From Oceanospirillaceae bacterium (lineage in GTDB: Bacteria; Pseudomonadota; Gammaproteobacteria; Pseudomonadales; Balneatricaceae), in assembly GCA_013373085.1 (NCBI GenBank), contig JABXIM010000028.1:33235-97234 (forward strand): a stretch of 64,000 nucleotides of DNA, given 5' to 3'. Shown piece by piece: positions 42,231 to 53,177 of this stretch. The notes beneath the pieces were generated by a model. The model ran no database searches. It was not told where the DNA came from and worked only from the letters and a program-made list of their open reading frames with translations. Positions within the stretch are counted from its first letter, which is position 1, and the number at the start of each line of letters is the position of its first letter. A program made the position numbers and the translations under genes.

Positions 42231-42784
42231 TTATCCGTTCGCGTGCCTGGCGCTGCCATCTGCGACAAAAAAACTCATTGCTCCGCACGGTAACCAGCCG
42301 GAGACAGGGTCACAATTCGACATTAGCACTAACGCACTGAGGAAAAAGGCAGCAAGGCGGGTGTCGTCCACAGGCCGGACACGCGATTTTTCGTCAGCAC
42401 GCTATGAAACCGTCCCGGCTCGAAAAGGGACGATGTACAAAAAAGGGTATTGAGAGTACGCCAAAAGCAGGGGGAGCATCAAGTCCGGGGGCGACAGAGC
42501 CCAATCCACGAGCGTCAATATAACCGCCAACGTCCCACTGTCGCCAGTTTTTGGGCACCAGCGGCTCCAACCGGATTGATGAAAAGTCACCTGCCCGCTG
42601 TAACAGCATGAAAGATCGGCTCAAATCACCCGTCTTTTAACCATAAACGCACTCATTTCGCCGATCTTTGTTGTACAGCTGCAGTACCACCGATGCTTTT
42701 CAATCACCTGCGCGGGGCCCTTTCAAGCCCCGCTCAGGCAGTTTGATGACCAACATCATCGCCGCACAGCTGTCCGCACGCGCG

Positions 42785-45391
42785 TCAACCGGTGTTGCGC
42801 ATACCTGCCGAGATGCCCGACATCGTCACCATCAGCGCCCGCTCCAGACGGCTGTCGGGCTGGGTCCGGTCACGCAGCAGCAGCTCCGCCTGAAGGAAGT
42901 GCAGCGGGTCGATATAGGGATTGCGCACTTCGATCGACTGGCGGATCACCGGTTTGTCCGTCAGCAGGCAGTCCTGCTGCTTGATTTCGTTGACCAGTTC
43001 GATGGCACGCATCAGGCGGCCGCGCAGACTCGACCCGAGCACCCGCAGCTCCTCCGAAACCAGTCGCGTATCGTAGTAGGCGGCGATATCGGGGTCGCCC
43101 TTGGCCAGTACCATCTCCAGCATGTCGATGTTGGCATGAAAAAACGGCCAGTCGCGATACATGCGATGCAGCAACGGCAGCTGCCCTCCGCCAACGGCGG
43201 TATTCAGCGCATTGTCGGATCCGAGCCAGGCCGGCAGCATCAGCCGGATCTGGGTCCAGGCAAAGATCCAGGGAATCGCCCTGAGGCTCTCGATACCGCC
43301 TTCGGCCCGGCGCTTCGCGGGACGGGACCCCAACGGCAGCTTCGCCAGTTCCAGCTCCGGCGTGGCGGCGCGGAAATAGGGCACGAAATGTTCGTCTTCC
43401 CGGACCACGGCGCGGTATTCGCGCATCCCTTCGGCCGCCATCCGCTCCATCTGTTCACGCCATTCCGGCTGCGGGCCCGGTGCCGGGTCCAGCGTCGCCT
43501 GCAGCACCGCGCCGGCATACAGCTCCAGGTTGCGCGTCGCGATCTCCGGGATGCCGAACTTGAAGCGGATCATCTCGCCCTGCTCGGTCACGCGCAAACT
43601 GCGGTCCACCGATCCCGGGGGCTGCGCCAGAATGGCGGTATGACTCGGACCGCCGCCGCGGGCAACGGTACCGCCGCGGCCGTGAAACAGCGTCAGGCGC
43701 ACATCGTGCTGCTGACAGAGTGCCGTCAGCGACTCCTGGGCCTTGAACTGGCCCCAGGCCGCGGCCAGCTGGCCTGCGTCCTTGGCAGAGTCCGAGTACC
43801 CGATCATCACCTCCTGGTGACCGGCGATATACTCCCGGTACCAGTCGATCGACAGCAAGGCATCGATGCAGTCGCGGGCGCCGTCGAGATCATCGAGTGT
43901 CTCGAACAGCGGCACCACTCGCATGTTGTGACGGATGCCCATTTCCTGCAGCAACAGCACCACCGCCAGCACGTCCGACGGGTTACTCGCCATCGAGATC
44001 ACGTAACTGCCGAGGGACCGGGCCTCGGTTTCGGCCGTCACCCGGCAGGTATCCAGAACCTCCTGCACCGACTCCGATGGTTGCCACTGGCGCGGCAGCA
44101 ACGGACGCCGGCTGCGCAGTTCGCCGAGGAGATAGTCGCAGCGGCGCTGCTCGTCCCACTCGCTGAAGCGGCCAAGGCCGTAGAAAGCCGTCAATTCGTC
44201 AAACACCTCGGCGTGGCGGTCGGCATTCTGGCGGATATCGAGGCGCACCAGGGTCATGCCGAAACAGGCGACGCGCCGGATCAGGTCCTGCAACATGCCT
44301 TCGGCAATGATCTGCATGCCGCACTCGCTGAGCGAGCGATAGCACAGCAGTAGCGGTTCGAGCAGCTCTTCCTCGCGCAGCAGGACCGCCTTAGGCGGCG
44401 CCGTCTCGCCGCGCAGACGCGCCTTGAGCCAGCTCTTGGTGCGGCCGAGGGCATCGCGCACTTCCGCCAGCAGCTCGCGATAGGGTTCTGCGGCCCCGCT
44501 GACCCGGTTGCGCAGCTCGCTGTTGCAGTGGCTCATCGAAAGCTCGGCCCGCAGCAGGTCGACATCGCGGTAATAGAGATCGGCCGCCTGCCAGCGGGCC
44601 AGCAGCAGCACTTCTTCGGTCACCGCTGCCGTGACGTTGGGGTTGCCGTCCCGGTCTCCCCCCATCCAGGAAGCGAACCGCACCGGACAGCAGTCCAGCG
44701 GCAGACAGACACCCAGGACCTCGTGCAACTGCTCGTCGAGGTGACGCAGAAACTTCGGCACCGCCTGCCACAGGGAATTCTCGATCACCGCGAAACCCCA
44801 CTTGGCCTCCTCCACCGGCGTCGGCCGCTGCTTGCGGATCTCATCGGTGTGCCAGATCTGGCTGATCAGCTCGCGCAGTCTGTGCTCGACCTTCTCGCCG
44901 CGGTCGAGCCGTTTCAGGCAGTCGGCGATGGCATCGAATTTCTGTATCAGGGTACGGCGATTGACCTCCGTCGGATGTGCCGTAAGCACCAGGTCGACAG
45001 CCATGTCGCCGAGCCCATCGGCGATCTGCTGCACGCTGACACCGCGCTCGAGCAGCCGCCTAAACAGCTGGCCGATCGATTCCGGCGTATCCTGGCCCAG
45101 GTCTTCCAGATGACGGCGGACCCGGTGATGCTCTTCGGCAATATTGGCCAGGTTGAGGAACTGGGTGAAGGCACGCGCGACCGGCAGTACCTCGTCTTCG
45201 CTCAGGGTTTCCAGAACGCTGAGCAACTCATCGTGTTCGCTGTCCTGCTCAACCCGGCCGGCCTTGGCGAGCTTGCGGATATGTTCCACCTTGTCGAGAA
45301 AAGCCTCGCCGAGCTGATTCTCGATCGTCTGTCCCAGGCAGTCGCCCAGCATCCGGACGTCGTCCCGTAAGGCTTCGTGCAAATCGGTCAT
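42785..45391 (-). CDS. ppc: Phosphoenolpyruvate carboxylase
   Basis: VLTAHPTEVNRRTL; MGGDRDGNPNVTA; MIGYSDSAKDAGQLAA; FHGRGGTVARGGGP. Confidence 0.98.
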   Translation of the reverse strand: MTDLHEALRDDVRMLGDCLGQTIENQLGEAFLDKVEHIRKLAKAGRVEQDSEHDELLSVLETLSEDEVLPVARAFTQFLNLANIAEEHHRVRRHLEDLGQDTPESIGQLFRRLLERGVSVQQIADGLGDMAVDLVLTAHPTEVNRRTLIQKFDAIADCLKRLDRGEKVEHRLRELISQIWHTDEIRKQRPTPVEEAKWGFAVIENSLWQAVPKFLRHLDEQLHEVLGVCLPLDCCPVRFASWMGGDRDGNPNVTAAVTEEVLLLARWQAADLYYRDVDLLRAELSMSHCNSELRNRVSGAAEPYRELLAEVRDALGRTKSWLKARLRGETAPPKAVLLREEELLEPLLLCYRSLSECGMQIIAEGMLQDLIRRVACFGMTLVRLDIRQNADRHAEVFDELTAFYGLGRFSEWDEQRRCDYLLGELRSRRPLLPRQWQPSESVQEVLDTCRVTAETEARSLGSYVISMASNPSDVLAVVLLLQEMGIRHNMRVVPLFETLDDLDGARDCIDALLSIDWYREYIAGHQEVMIGYSDSAKDAGQLAAAWGQFKAQESLTALCQQHDVRLTLFHGRGGTVARGGGPSHTAILAQPPGSVDRSLRVTEQGEMIRFKFGIPEIATRNLELYAGAVLQATLDPAPGPQPEWREQMERMAAEGMREYRAVVREDEHFVPYFRAATPELELAKLPLGSRPAKRRAEGGIESLRAIPWIFAWTQIRLMLPAWLGSDNALNTAVGGGQLPLLHRMYRDWPFFHANIDMLEMVLAKGDPDIAAYYDTRLVSEELRVLGSSLRGRLMRAIELVNEIKQQDCLLTDKPVIRQSIEVRNPYIDPLHFLQAELLLRDRTQPDSRLERALMVTMSGISAGMRNTG

Positions 45392-45549
45392 CCTGTCTCC
45401 CCCATTGCGGACCGGAAACGCCGGCCCTTCCCGTACTTCGACCATAATAGATTTGCCGGCATGATGGGAAGATGGCGCTTTGTAGGGGGAACCGATGGCG
45501 GTGCGGATGATGGTGCCACCACGGGCCCGTGGCGGCCGAGGAAGTGCCG

Positions 45550-46356
45550 TCAGAGACCTTTGGCTTTGGCCTCGTCCCAGAGGGCATCGAGTTCGTCGAG
45601 GCTGAAGTCATGCCAGTCGCGATCCGACGCCGCCATGGCATCCTCGATATGGGAAAAGCGCCTCGTGAACTTGGCGTTGGTGCCGCGTAGCGCCGCTTCC
45701 GGGTCAACGCCAAGGTGACGGGCCAGATTGACCTGGGCGAACATCAGATCCCCGAGCTCGTCGGTGATCTCGTCCTGAGCGCCCCGGGCGATGGCTTCGC
45801 GCAGTTCCGCGATTTCCTCTTCGATCTTGTCGAGCACCTGCAATGTCTGCGGCCAGTCGAAGCCGACGCGGGCGGCACGCTTCTGCAGCTTGGCCGCACG
45901 GCTCAGCGCCGGCAGCGCCAGCGGCACGTCGTCGAGCACGCCGGTCTTGGCCTTGTCGTCACGTTCCTGCTGCTTGATCGCCTCCCAGGTCTCCCGGATC
46001 TCGGTGTCGCTGCGGGTCTGATCCCCGGCGCGCGATTCCAGGGTGCCGGCAGGAAACACGTGCGGGTGCCGGCGAATCAGCTTGCCTACCAGGTTGTCGA
46101 CGATCGCGTCGAAATCGAACCGACCCTGCTCCTCGCCGAGCCGGGCATAGAAGATCACCTGGAACAGCAGGTCACCGAGTTCGTCCCTGAGGTGCGCCCA
46201 GTCCTGACGCTCGATGGTATCGGCCACCTCGTAAGCTTCTTCCAGGGTGTGGGGCACGATGCTGGCGAAATCCTGTTTCAGGTCCCAGGGGCAGCCATCG
46301 GCGGGATCGCGCAGGCGCGCCATCAGGGTCACGAGGTCGTCGATTCGGTATTGCAT
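45550..46356 (-). CDS. mazG: Nucleoside triphosphate pyrophosphohydrolase MazG
   Basis: LMARLRDPADGCPWDLKQDFASIVPHTLEEAYEV; ELGDLLFQVIFYARL; second EITDELGDLMFAQVNLARHL. Confidence 0.96.
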   Translation of the reverse strand: MQYRIDDLVTLMARLRDPADGCPWDLKQDFASIVPHTLEEAYEVADTIERQDWAHLRDELGDLLFQVIFYARLGEEQGRFDFDAIVDNLVGKLIRRHPHVFPAGTLESRAGDQTRSDTEIRETWEAIKQQERDDKAKTGVLDDVPLALPALSRAAKLQKRAARVGFDWPQTLQVLDKIEEEIAELREAIARGAQDEITDELGDLMFAQVNLARHLGVDPEAALRGTNAKFTRRFSHIEDAMAASDRDWHDFSLDELDALWDEAKAKGL

Positions 46357-46425
46357 CTTGATTCCTCTATGGGCTTTATCCGCGGATTAGGGGTTACGCG
46401 ATGCTCGCAAAGCGGCCAGACCCCG

Positions 46426-46462
46426 TAGGTTGGGTCTAGGTCCGAAGGACCGTAACCCAACA
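46426..46462. repeat. GGTTGGGT...ACCCAACA hairpin repeat, copy 2
   Basis: ggttgggt-cta-ggtcc-gaa-ggacc-gta-acccaac. Confidence 0.7.
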
Positions 46463-46612
46463 CCGAGGTTTCGGGCATGTAAGGTGCCAACCGATACCAA
46501 TCGATCTGCACTGCGATCGATATGGCGGGTTACGGCGCAGTGGACATCAGCACGAACCGGAAATACCGGCGGGATTCGCACCTTAACCCACCCTCCGGTT
46601 CGTGCCACTCGC

Positions 46613-46633
46613 ATACCACTTACCACTCACCAC
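46613..46633 (-). repeat. Degenerate heptamer array (GTGGTNN)x3 abutting the relA stop codon
   Basis: + strand ATACCAC TTACCAC TCACCAC running into CTA (relA stop, 46633-46635). Confidence 0.75.
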
Positions 46634-48921
46634 TAGGTCGTGAACCCGCTGCGCTGGCGGTGCACGTCGATCACATTGGGAATCTGGTTGATCTTGTCCA
46701 TGATGCGGCCAAGCAGTTCCAGGCGGGATATCTCGATGGTGATCGACAGCCGGGCGATATTGCTCTTGCGATCGGTCAGGGTGTTGGCCGCCAGAACGTT
46801 GAGGTTGCTGCTGGCCAGCTCCATCATGATATCGCGCAACAGGCCCGAACGGTCGAATGCCTCGATCATGATATCGACCGGATAGGTGGCTTCGCTCTTC
46901 TCGCCCCAGTCTACCTCGATCATCCGCTCCGGCTCCTGCTCGCGCAGCCCCAGCGCATTGCTGCAATCCTCGCGATGAATCGATACCCCGCGTCCCTGGG
47001 TGATATAGCCGACGATGGGATCGCCCGGCACCGGCTTGCAGCAGCTGGCCATGACGGTCAGCAGGTTGCCGACACCGCGGATGCGTATCCCTTCGTCTGC
47101 GCTCCCCGTATCCCGGGGTGCCGATGCCGGCAGTTCGAGGTCGAGCTGTTCGTCGTGCTGATCGACCTCGACCTGCCGCTGGGCGGCATTGATGATCTGC
47201 GACAGACGCAGGTCGCCGGCGCCAAGCCCGGCGTACATGTCTTCGATGGCGCGATAATGCAGGTCGTGCGCGATCCGGCCCAGGTTGATCTCACGGATAT
47301 CCAGCGCCAGACGCTTGAACTCCCGCTCGACGATATGGCGTCCGGCATCGGCATTCTGCTCCCGCGCCTGGGTCTTGAACCAGTGCGAGATCTTGGCCCG
47401 CGCCCGCGATGTGGTGACGTAGCCGAGGTTGGCGTTGAGCCAGTCTCGGCGTGGCTGCGCTTCCTTCGCGGTCATGATCTCGACCTGATCGCCGGTCTGC
47501 AGTGCACGGGTCAGCGGGATGATGCGTCCGTTGACCTTGGCGCCGCGGCAACGATGGCCGATTTCGGTATGCACACGATAGGCGAAATCCAGTGCCGTGG
47601 CGCCATTGGGCAGGTCCAGCACATGGCCGTCCGGCGTGAAGACGTATACCCGGTCCTGGGCGACGTCGCCACGCAGCATCTCGCCGAAGGCTTCGCTCTG
47701 TCCAAGGTCGTCGTGCCACTCGAGCACCTGGCGCAGCCAGGCGATCTTGTCTTCGTAGGAGGTGCTGCGACTGTTGGTGTCGGTCCCCTTGTAAAGGTGG
47801 TGGGCACAGACGCCCAGCTCCGCTTCCTCGTGCATGTCGTGGGTGCGGATCTGAATTTCCAGCACCTTGCCCTCGGGCCCGATCACGGCGGTGTGCAGCG
47901 AGCGGTAGCCGTTGGGTTTGGGCGACGCGATGTAGTCGTCGAATTCGTGGGGAATATTGCGCCAGAGACCGTGGACAATGCCCAGCGCGGTATAGCAGTC
48001 GCGGGTTTCAGGCACCAGAATCCGCACCGCGCGCACATCGTAGACCTGACTGAACTCGATATTCTTGCGCTGCATCTTTCGCCAGATGCTGTAGATATGC
48101 TTGGCACGCCCCATCACGTCGCCATCGATATGGACGGCCTGGAGCTCGCCCTTGAGGAGCTCGACCACCTTGTCGATGTATTCCTGGCGGTCGAGGCGTT
48201 TCTCGTCCAGCAGCTTGGCGATTTCCTTGTAATCGTTCGGCTTGAGGTAACGGAACGACAGGTCCTCCAGTTCCCACTTGATATGACCGATGCCAAGCCG
48301 GTGTGCCAGCGGCGCGTAGATGTCGAAGACTTCCCGGGCCACCAGGTAACGCTTGCGCCTGGACCCGGTCTTGACGCCACGAATGGCGCAGGTGCGCTCG
48401 GCGATCTTGATCAGGGCGACGCGAACGTCGTCGATCATCGCCACCAGCATCTTGCGTACGTTGTCGACCTGGTTGACGCCGGTACCGAGGACCGTTTCCT
48501 CGAAGCGGGGATTCTTGCGCGTGCCGATGGCTGCCATCTGCAGCACCCCGTCGATCAGCTGCGCCGCTTCGCCACCGAAGAGCTCCGAGACCCGCGCCAG
48601 GCTCAGCTTGCCTTCGCGGACCGAGCGGTAGAGGATCGCCGCGACCAGGGTGACCTGATCCTGCTGCAGTTCGGCCAGTATGCTGGCCATGTCGAGGCCG
48701 GTGCGATAGCTGCCCGTGGCCTCGTTGGTCCTGGCGGACCAGAGATCGTCATCGTTACCCCTGACCGCCGCCTGCTCCTGGGCGTTATGGACCAGTTCAC
48801 AAGCCCGGCGAATTTCATCGATATCGGCGATCTGGGCCTGCTGCTGCAGCTTCTCGAGCCACAACTCCAGATCCACACTGCCATCCTCGCGGACGGGATG
48901 GTCTTCTCTTACTTTTACCAT
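46633..48921 (-). CDS. relA: GTP diphosphokinase (RelA)
   Basis: IYSIWRKMQRKNIEFSQVYDVRAVRILVP synthetase motifs; TGS; ACT; HD region lacks the HD...ED residues (AILYRSVREGKLS). Confidence 0.95.
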   Translation of the reverse strand: MVKVREDHPVREDGSVDLELWLEKLQQQAQIADIDEIRRACELVHNAQEQAAVRGNDDDLWSARTNEATGSYRTGLDMASILAELQQDQVTLVAAILYRSVREGKLSLARVSELFGGEAAQLIDGVLQMAAIGTRKNPRFEETVLGTGVNQVDNVRKMLVAMIDDVRVALIKIAERTCAIRGVKTGSRRKRYLVAREVFDIYAPLAHRLGIGHIKWELEDLSFRYLKPNDYKEIAKLLDEKRLDRQEYIDKVVELLKGELQAVHIDGDVMGRAKHIYSIWRKMQRKNIEFSQVYDVRAVRILVPETRDCYTALGIVHGLWRNIPHEFDDYIASPKPNGYRSLHTAVIGPEGKVLEIQIRTHDMHEEAELGVCAHHLYKGTDTNSRSTSYEDKIAWLRQVLEWHDDLGQSEAFGEMLRGDVAQDRVYVFTPDGHVLDLPNGATALDFAYRVHTEIGHRCRGAKVNGRIIPLTRALQTGDQVEIMTAKEAQPRRDWLNANLGYVTTSRARAKISHWFKTQAREQNADAGRHIVEREFKRLALDIREINLGRIAHDLHYRAIEDMYAGLGAGDLRLSQIINAAQRQVEVDQHDEQLDLELPASAPRDTGSADEGIRIRGVGNLLTVMASCCKPVPGDPIVGYITQGRGVSIHREDCSNALGLREQEPERMIEVDWGEKSEATYPVDIMIEAFDRSGLLRDIMMELASSNLNVLAANTLTDRKSNIARLSITIEISRLELLGRIMDKINQIPNVIDVHRQRSGFTT

Positions 48922-49157
48922 GGCACTAAGCCACTCCTGTATTCGCGGAAACTCTGTCGCTGTTTCCGGATGGCTCGTCCATCTTGCTTCCCTTCGAAAC
49001 CCGACGGCGACCACCTGACTTGCCTATTATTCTTGTATAAAAAACGCCGACAAGTGGCCTGTCAGGGGCCGGCGGCGGACAAGCGGCACATTCTAGACGT
49101 TTCGACATGCAAGCGCGAGCAAGTTCCATGCGCGACGAAACAGTCCGCAAAAACGGC

Positions 49158-49178
49158 AAAAGGCCCCGCAGGGCCTTT
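49158..49178 (-). terminator. Rho-independent terminator downstream of cysM
   Basis: AAAGGCCC-TGCG-GGGCCTTT. Confidence 0.75.
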
Positions 49179-49210
49179 CCACTAATTCCGAAAATTCGTA
49201 TCCGGATGCC

Positions 49211-50110
49211 TCAGGGCTGGCTGTAAACGCCGGTGGACAGGTAACGGTCGCCACGGTCGCAGATAATGCATACGATGACGGCATTCTCGACCTGCTGCGA
49301 CAGACGCAGCGCGCCGGCCACCGCGCCTCCCGAGGAGACACCGCAGAAAATACCTTCCTGCCGCGCCAGTGCGCGCATGGTGTCTTCAGCTTCACGCTGG
49401 CCGATATCGATAATCTGGTCGACGCGCGCCGGGTCGAATATTTTCGGCAGGTATGCCTGGGGCCAGCGACGGATGCCCGGAATGTGGGCACCATCGCCAG
49501 GCTGCAGGCCAATGACCTGAATTTCGGGATTCTGCTCCTTGAGGTAGCGCGAGGTCCCCATGATGGTGCCGGTGGTGCCCATCGATGAAACGAAGTGGGT
49601 CACGCGGCCATGGGTCTGCTGCCAGATTTCAGGACCGGTCCCCAGGTAGTGCGCCTCAGGGTTGTCGAGGTTGGCGAACTGGTCCAGCACCCGGCCGCGG
49701 CCTTCCGCCTCGAGCTGGTCGGCAAGATCACGGGCGCCTTCCATGCCCTCTTCCGCGGTGACGGTGATCAGCTCGGCTCCGTAGGCGGTCATCGAGGCCT
49801 TGCGCTCCTCGCTGGCGTTGTCCGGCATGATCAGAATCAGCTTGTAGCCCTTGATCGCCGCCGCCATCGCCAGCGCGATACCGGTATTGCCGGACGTGGC
49901 TTCGATCAGCGTATCGCCCGGTTTGATATCGCCGCGGGATTCCGCCTGCTGAATCATGCTCATCGCCGGCCGGTCCTTGACCGAACCCGCGGGATTGTTG
50001 CCCTCGAGCTTGCACAGGATGATATTGGAGGTGTCTCCGGGCAGACGCTGCAGCCGGACAAGGGGCGTCTTGCCGACGAACTCTTCGATGGTGGGAAACT
50101 CGATACTCAT
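49211..50110 (-). CDS. cysM: Cysteine synthase B
   Basis: KLEGNNPAGSVKDRPAMSMI; EATSGNTGIALAM; GIFCGVSSGGAVAGAL. Confidence 0.95.
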   Translation of the reverse strand: MSIEFPTIEEFVGKTPLVRLQRLPGDTSNIILCKLEGNNPAGSVKDRPAMSMIQQAESRGDIKPGDTLIEATSGNTGIALAMAAAIKGYKLILIMPDNASEERKASMTAYGAELITVTAEEGMEGARDLADQLEAEGRGRVLDQFANLDNPEAHYLGTGPEIWQQTHGRVTHFVSSMGTTGTIMGTSRYLKEQNPEIQVIGLQPGDGAHIPGIRRWPQAYLPKIFDPARVDQIIDIGQREAEDTMRALARQEGIFCGVSSGGAVAGALRLSQQVENAVIVCIICDRGDRYLSTGVYSQP

Positions 50111-50276
50111 GGCATGTTACCGGAGACGGTTAGAAGCTTATAACGAAACGGCATATAAAATGTATATATTATGCCAGTTTTAGATCCGGGCATCATAGGG
50201 GAAAGCGCCCCGCCACGTCAATGACGCTCGCCGGCCACGCGGTCGACGCCGGGATCAGGCGCGGGACACCCGCACC

Positions 50277-50660
50277 TCAGCCGGCGCTGCTTTCGGCCAC
50301 CACGAACGCCACAACCAGTTTCTGCTCGTCGCTGTAGGACAGATGCAAACGCCTGACCCCAAGTTCCCGGGCCCGGGTCTCGGCACCGCCGTTGAGGCGG
50401 ATTTCCGGCTTGCCCAGGCTATCGTGACACACCTCCAGGTGATGCCAGCTGACGCCCCGGCCGATACCGGTCCCCAGCGCCTTGACCGCGGCTTCCTTGG
50501 CGGCGAAGCGCTTGGCCAGGTAGCGCGACTGATCCCGGCTGGCCTCGAATCCCGACAGCTCGAACGGCGTCAGGACCCTCGATGCCAGCCCGGGGGTGCG
50601 CGCCAGCGCCGCCTCAATACGGGCGATCTCGAGGATGTCGGTGCCGATTCCGGCGATCAT
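50277..50660 (-). CDS. acpS: Holo-[acyl-carrier-protein] synthase
   Basis: [39 protein letters not shown]. Confidence 0.96.
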   Translation of the reverse strand: MIAGIGTDILEIARIEAALARTPGLASRVLTPFELSGFEASRDQSRYLAKRFAAKEAAVKALGTGIGRGVSWHHLEVCHDSLGKPEIRLNGGAETRARELGVRRLHLSYSDEQKLVVAFVVAESSAG

Positions 50661-51430
50661 CGGCTCAGGGCGTCCCGCTGCGGCTGGACCCGGGCCTGCG
50701 TCTCGAGCATCAGCCGGCGCATTTCGCTGACCGCTTCCTTGAGCCCGACGAACAGGGCCCGCGCAATCAGGCCGTGGCCAATATTGAGCTCATTGAGGTG
50801 AGGGATTTCGGCGATCTGCTCGACGTTGTGGTAGTGCAGTCCGTGTCCGGCATTCACCACCAGACCCCGCTCCCAGGCATACCGGGCCGCCTCGCGGATA
50901 CGGGCCAGTTCCGCCTTCTGCCCGGCCGCTGTCGTGGCATCCGCGTAGGCGCCGGTGTGCAGTTCGATGACCGGTGCGCCGCAGCGCAGCGTGGCATCGA
51001 TCTGGGCGGGCTCGGGATCGATGAACAGCGAGACTTCGATCCCGTCCGCCGCCAGACGGTCGCAGGCCGCCTTGATCTTGGCCTCCTGGCCGACGATATC
51101 GAGACCGCCTTCCGTGGTGAGTTCTTCACGCTTTTCCGGTACCAGGCAACTGTGGGCCGGACGGATCTCGGCGGCGAAGGCGAGCATCTCTTCGGTGACG
51201 GCCATTTCGAGGTTCATGCGGGTCTGCAGCACGTCGTTGAGCAGGCGGATATCCCGTTCCTGGATATGACGCCGGTCTTCCCGCAGATGCACGGTAATGC
51301 CGTCGGCACCGGCCTCTTCCGCGAGGATGGCGGCCTGGACCGGGTCGGGGTACCGGGTTCCGCGGGCCTGGCGCAGGGTGGCGATATGATCGATATTGAC
51401 CCCCAGCAGCAATCGACTCGGTTCAATCAT
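50657..51430 (-). CDS. pdxJ: Pyridoxine 5'-phosphate synthase
   Basis: [41 protein letters not shown]. Confidence 0.97.
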   Translation of the reverse strand: MIEPSRLLLGVNIDHIATLRQARGTRYPDPVQAAILAEEAGADGITVHLREDRRHIQERDIRLLNDVLQTRMNLEMAVTEEMLAFAAEIRPAHSCLVPEKREELTTEGGLDIVGQEAKIKAACDRLAADGIEVSLFIDPEPAQIDATLRCGAPVIELHTGAYADATTAAGQKAELARIREAARYAWERGLVVNAGHGLHYHNVEQIAEIPHLNELNIGHGLIARALFVGLKEAVSEMRRLMLETQARVQPQRDALSR

Positions 51431-51443
51431 CTATGGCTCCTTA

Positions 51444-52169
51444 TTATGAAACATCGGGCGCGGGGCTCTTCGATGGACGCGTCCGCTGGAAAAGATCCCG
51501 GCTGCGCAGCGCCCTGTCGCCGAGCAAGCGGTCGATCAGCAGGCGCATCAAACGCTTGGCAGCGCGGCGCACCTGCGGATCACGATAATCGTCCTGGGCC
51601 ACGGCCTGCAGCTGCCAGCCATGGAAGCAACGCGGTGCTGCGCCCTCGGGCACCCGGGAAACCGGACTGAGTCCACCTTCCTGATCCAGCAGATAGAGGG
51701 CCGATGCATTGAGCCCCTGCAGGTCCGGCGCATAACCGGTTTCGCTGAGCAGTTGCCGCTCGAAAGTGCGCAGCGCACCTTCTATATCGTCACCGCCGAC
51801 CAGTTCGTTGAGCACGTACTGATAATAGACATAGAGCCGCGGGTGGGGATCGAGGGGCTGCAGCAGACGCTGCAGTAATTCGTTGACATAAAGACCGCAG
51901 AGCAGTGCCCGCCCCTGCAGGAACAGCGGCGGCGCAACCGGTTCGGCCAGACACAGGGTCTTGAGTTCCTGCCGCCCCTGCCAGCTCAGCTGCAGCGGTA
52001 CGAACGGCTGAATGGAGGCGCGCAGTTTGGAACCCGGCCGGCGCGCACCGCGCACCACCAGGCTGATCTTGCCGTGCTCGAGGCTGAAGCAATCGGTCAG
52101 CAGACTGGTATCACGATAGGGGCGCGCATGCAGAACGTATGCGGCCTGGCCGTCCAGGCGGTACTCCAT
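51444..52169 (-). CDS. recO: DNA repair protein RecO
   Basis: AYVLHARPYRDTSLLTDCFSLEHGKISLVVRGAR; downstream of era. Confidence 0.94.
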   Translation of the reverse strand: MEYRLDGQAAYVLHARPYRDTSLLTDCFSLEHGKISLVVRGARRPGSKLRASIQPFVPLQLSWQGRQELKTLCLAEPVAPPLFLQGRALLCGLYVNELLQRLLQPLDPHPRLYVYYQYVLNELVGGDDIEGALRTFERQLLSETGYAPDLQGLNASALYLLDQEGGLSPVSRVPEGAAPRCFHGWQLQAVAQDDYRDPQVRRAAKRLMRLLIDRLLGDRALRSRDLFQRTRPSKSPAPDVS

Positions 52170-52238
52170 GCCGGTACCCGCGTCAGATATGCCGTAACCG
52201 GCGGCGCCCGGCGGCGTGCCGGCCCGACGTTACGGTTT

Positions 52239-53177
52239 TCACAACGGGTCATCGTAGCCGAGACTGCGCAACGCGCGATCGTCGTCGGCCCAGCCTTTGC
52301 GGACCTTTACCCAGAGATTGAGCATGACCTTGCTGTCGAACATGCGCTCCATTTCGAGCCGGGCATCGCGACCGATGGTCTTGAGGCGGGCCCCTTTGTC
52401 GCCAATCACGATACGCTTCTGACCTTCCCGCTCCACCAGGATCAGCGCGCTGATCGTCAGCAAACCATCTTCGTGCTGCACGAATTCCTCGATCTCCACG
52501 GTGGTACCGTAGGGAATCTCGTCGCCGAGGTTGCGCATCAGCTTTTCGCGCACCAGTTCCGCCGCGACGAAGCGGGAACTGCGATCGGTGATCTGGTCTT
52601 CCGGATAGAAATGCATGCCGGCCGGCATATGCTCGGCGACGATTTCCTCGAGACGGTCGACGTTGTGTCCGCTCTTGGCCGACAGCGGAACGATTTCGGC
52701 CACCTCGAGCTTGGCGGTGAGCGCTTCCAGGTGCGGCAGCAGCTCGGTCTTGTCCTTGAGCTGGTCGACCTTGTTGACGGCCAGTACCACCGGGCATCGC
52801 ACCCGGGCCACTTTGGTCAGCACCAGCTCGTCTTCATCGGTCCAGGCGGTACGATCGACCAGGAATACCACCAGATCGACATCGCGCAGCGCGTCCGAAG
52901 CCGCCTTGTTCATGTAGCGGTTGAGCGCCTTGCCCTGCTCCTTGTGCAGGCCCGGGGTATCGACGTACACCACCTGCAGGTCTCCCTCGGTCTTGATGCC
53001 GAGGATCTGGTGACGCGTGGTCTGCGGCTTGCGTGAGGTGATGCTGAGCTTCTGCCCCAGAATGCGGTTCAGCAGCGTCGACTTGCCCACGTTCGGACGA
53101 CCGACGATCGCCACGTAACCGCAGCGCTGGTCACCTTCGTATTGGGGTATTTCCGGCAACTCGAATTCGTCGCTCAT
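52239..53177 (-). CDS. era: GTPase Era
   Basis: [34 protein letters not shown] domain [19 protein letters not shown]. Confidence 0.98.
   Translation of the reverse strand: MSDEFELPEIPQYEGDQRCGYVAIVGRPNVGKSTLLNRILGQKLSITSRKPQTTRHQILGIKTEGDLQVVYVDTPGLHKEQGKALNRYMNKAASDALRDVDLVVFLVDRTAWTDEDELVLTKVARVRCPVVLAVNKVDQLKDKTELLPHLEALTAKLEVAEIVPLSAKSGHNVDRLEEIVAEHMPAGMHFYPEDQITDRSSRFVAAELVREKLMRNLGDEIPYGTTVEIEEFVQHEDGLLTISALILVEREGQKRIVIGDKGARLKTIGRDARLEMERMFDSKVMLNLWVKVRKGWADDDRALRSLGYDDPL

Noticed and set aside
42668-44353. 561-aa open frame antisense to ppc
   Set aside because: Same antisense artefact, His/Gln/Arg-rich translation, ppc is certain.
45528-45549. GGCCGAGGAAGTGCCG as a third copy of the 84-bp element
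   Set aside because: Only ~10 bp resemble the GGGGAAGTGCCC arm and there is no matching second arm; too short to claim.
46633-48921. Degenerate HD domain in RelA as a novelty
   Set aside because: Loss of hydrolase residues is normal for monofunctional gammaproteobacterial RelA.
46522-49185. 887-aa open frame antisense to relA
   Set aside because: Antisense to a confident relA; no recognisable domain; codon-bias artefact.
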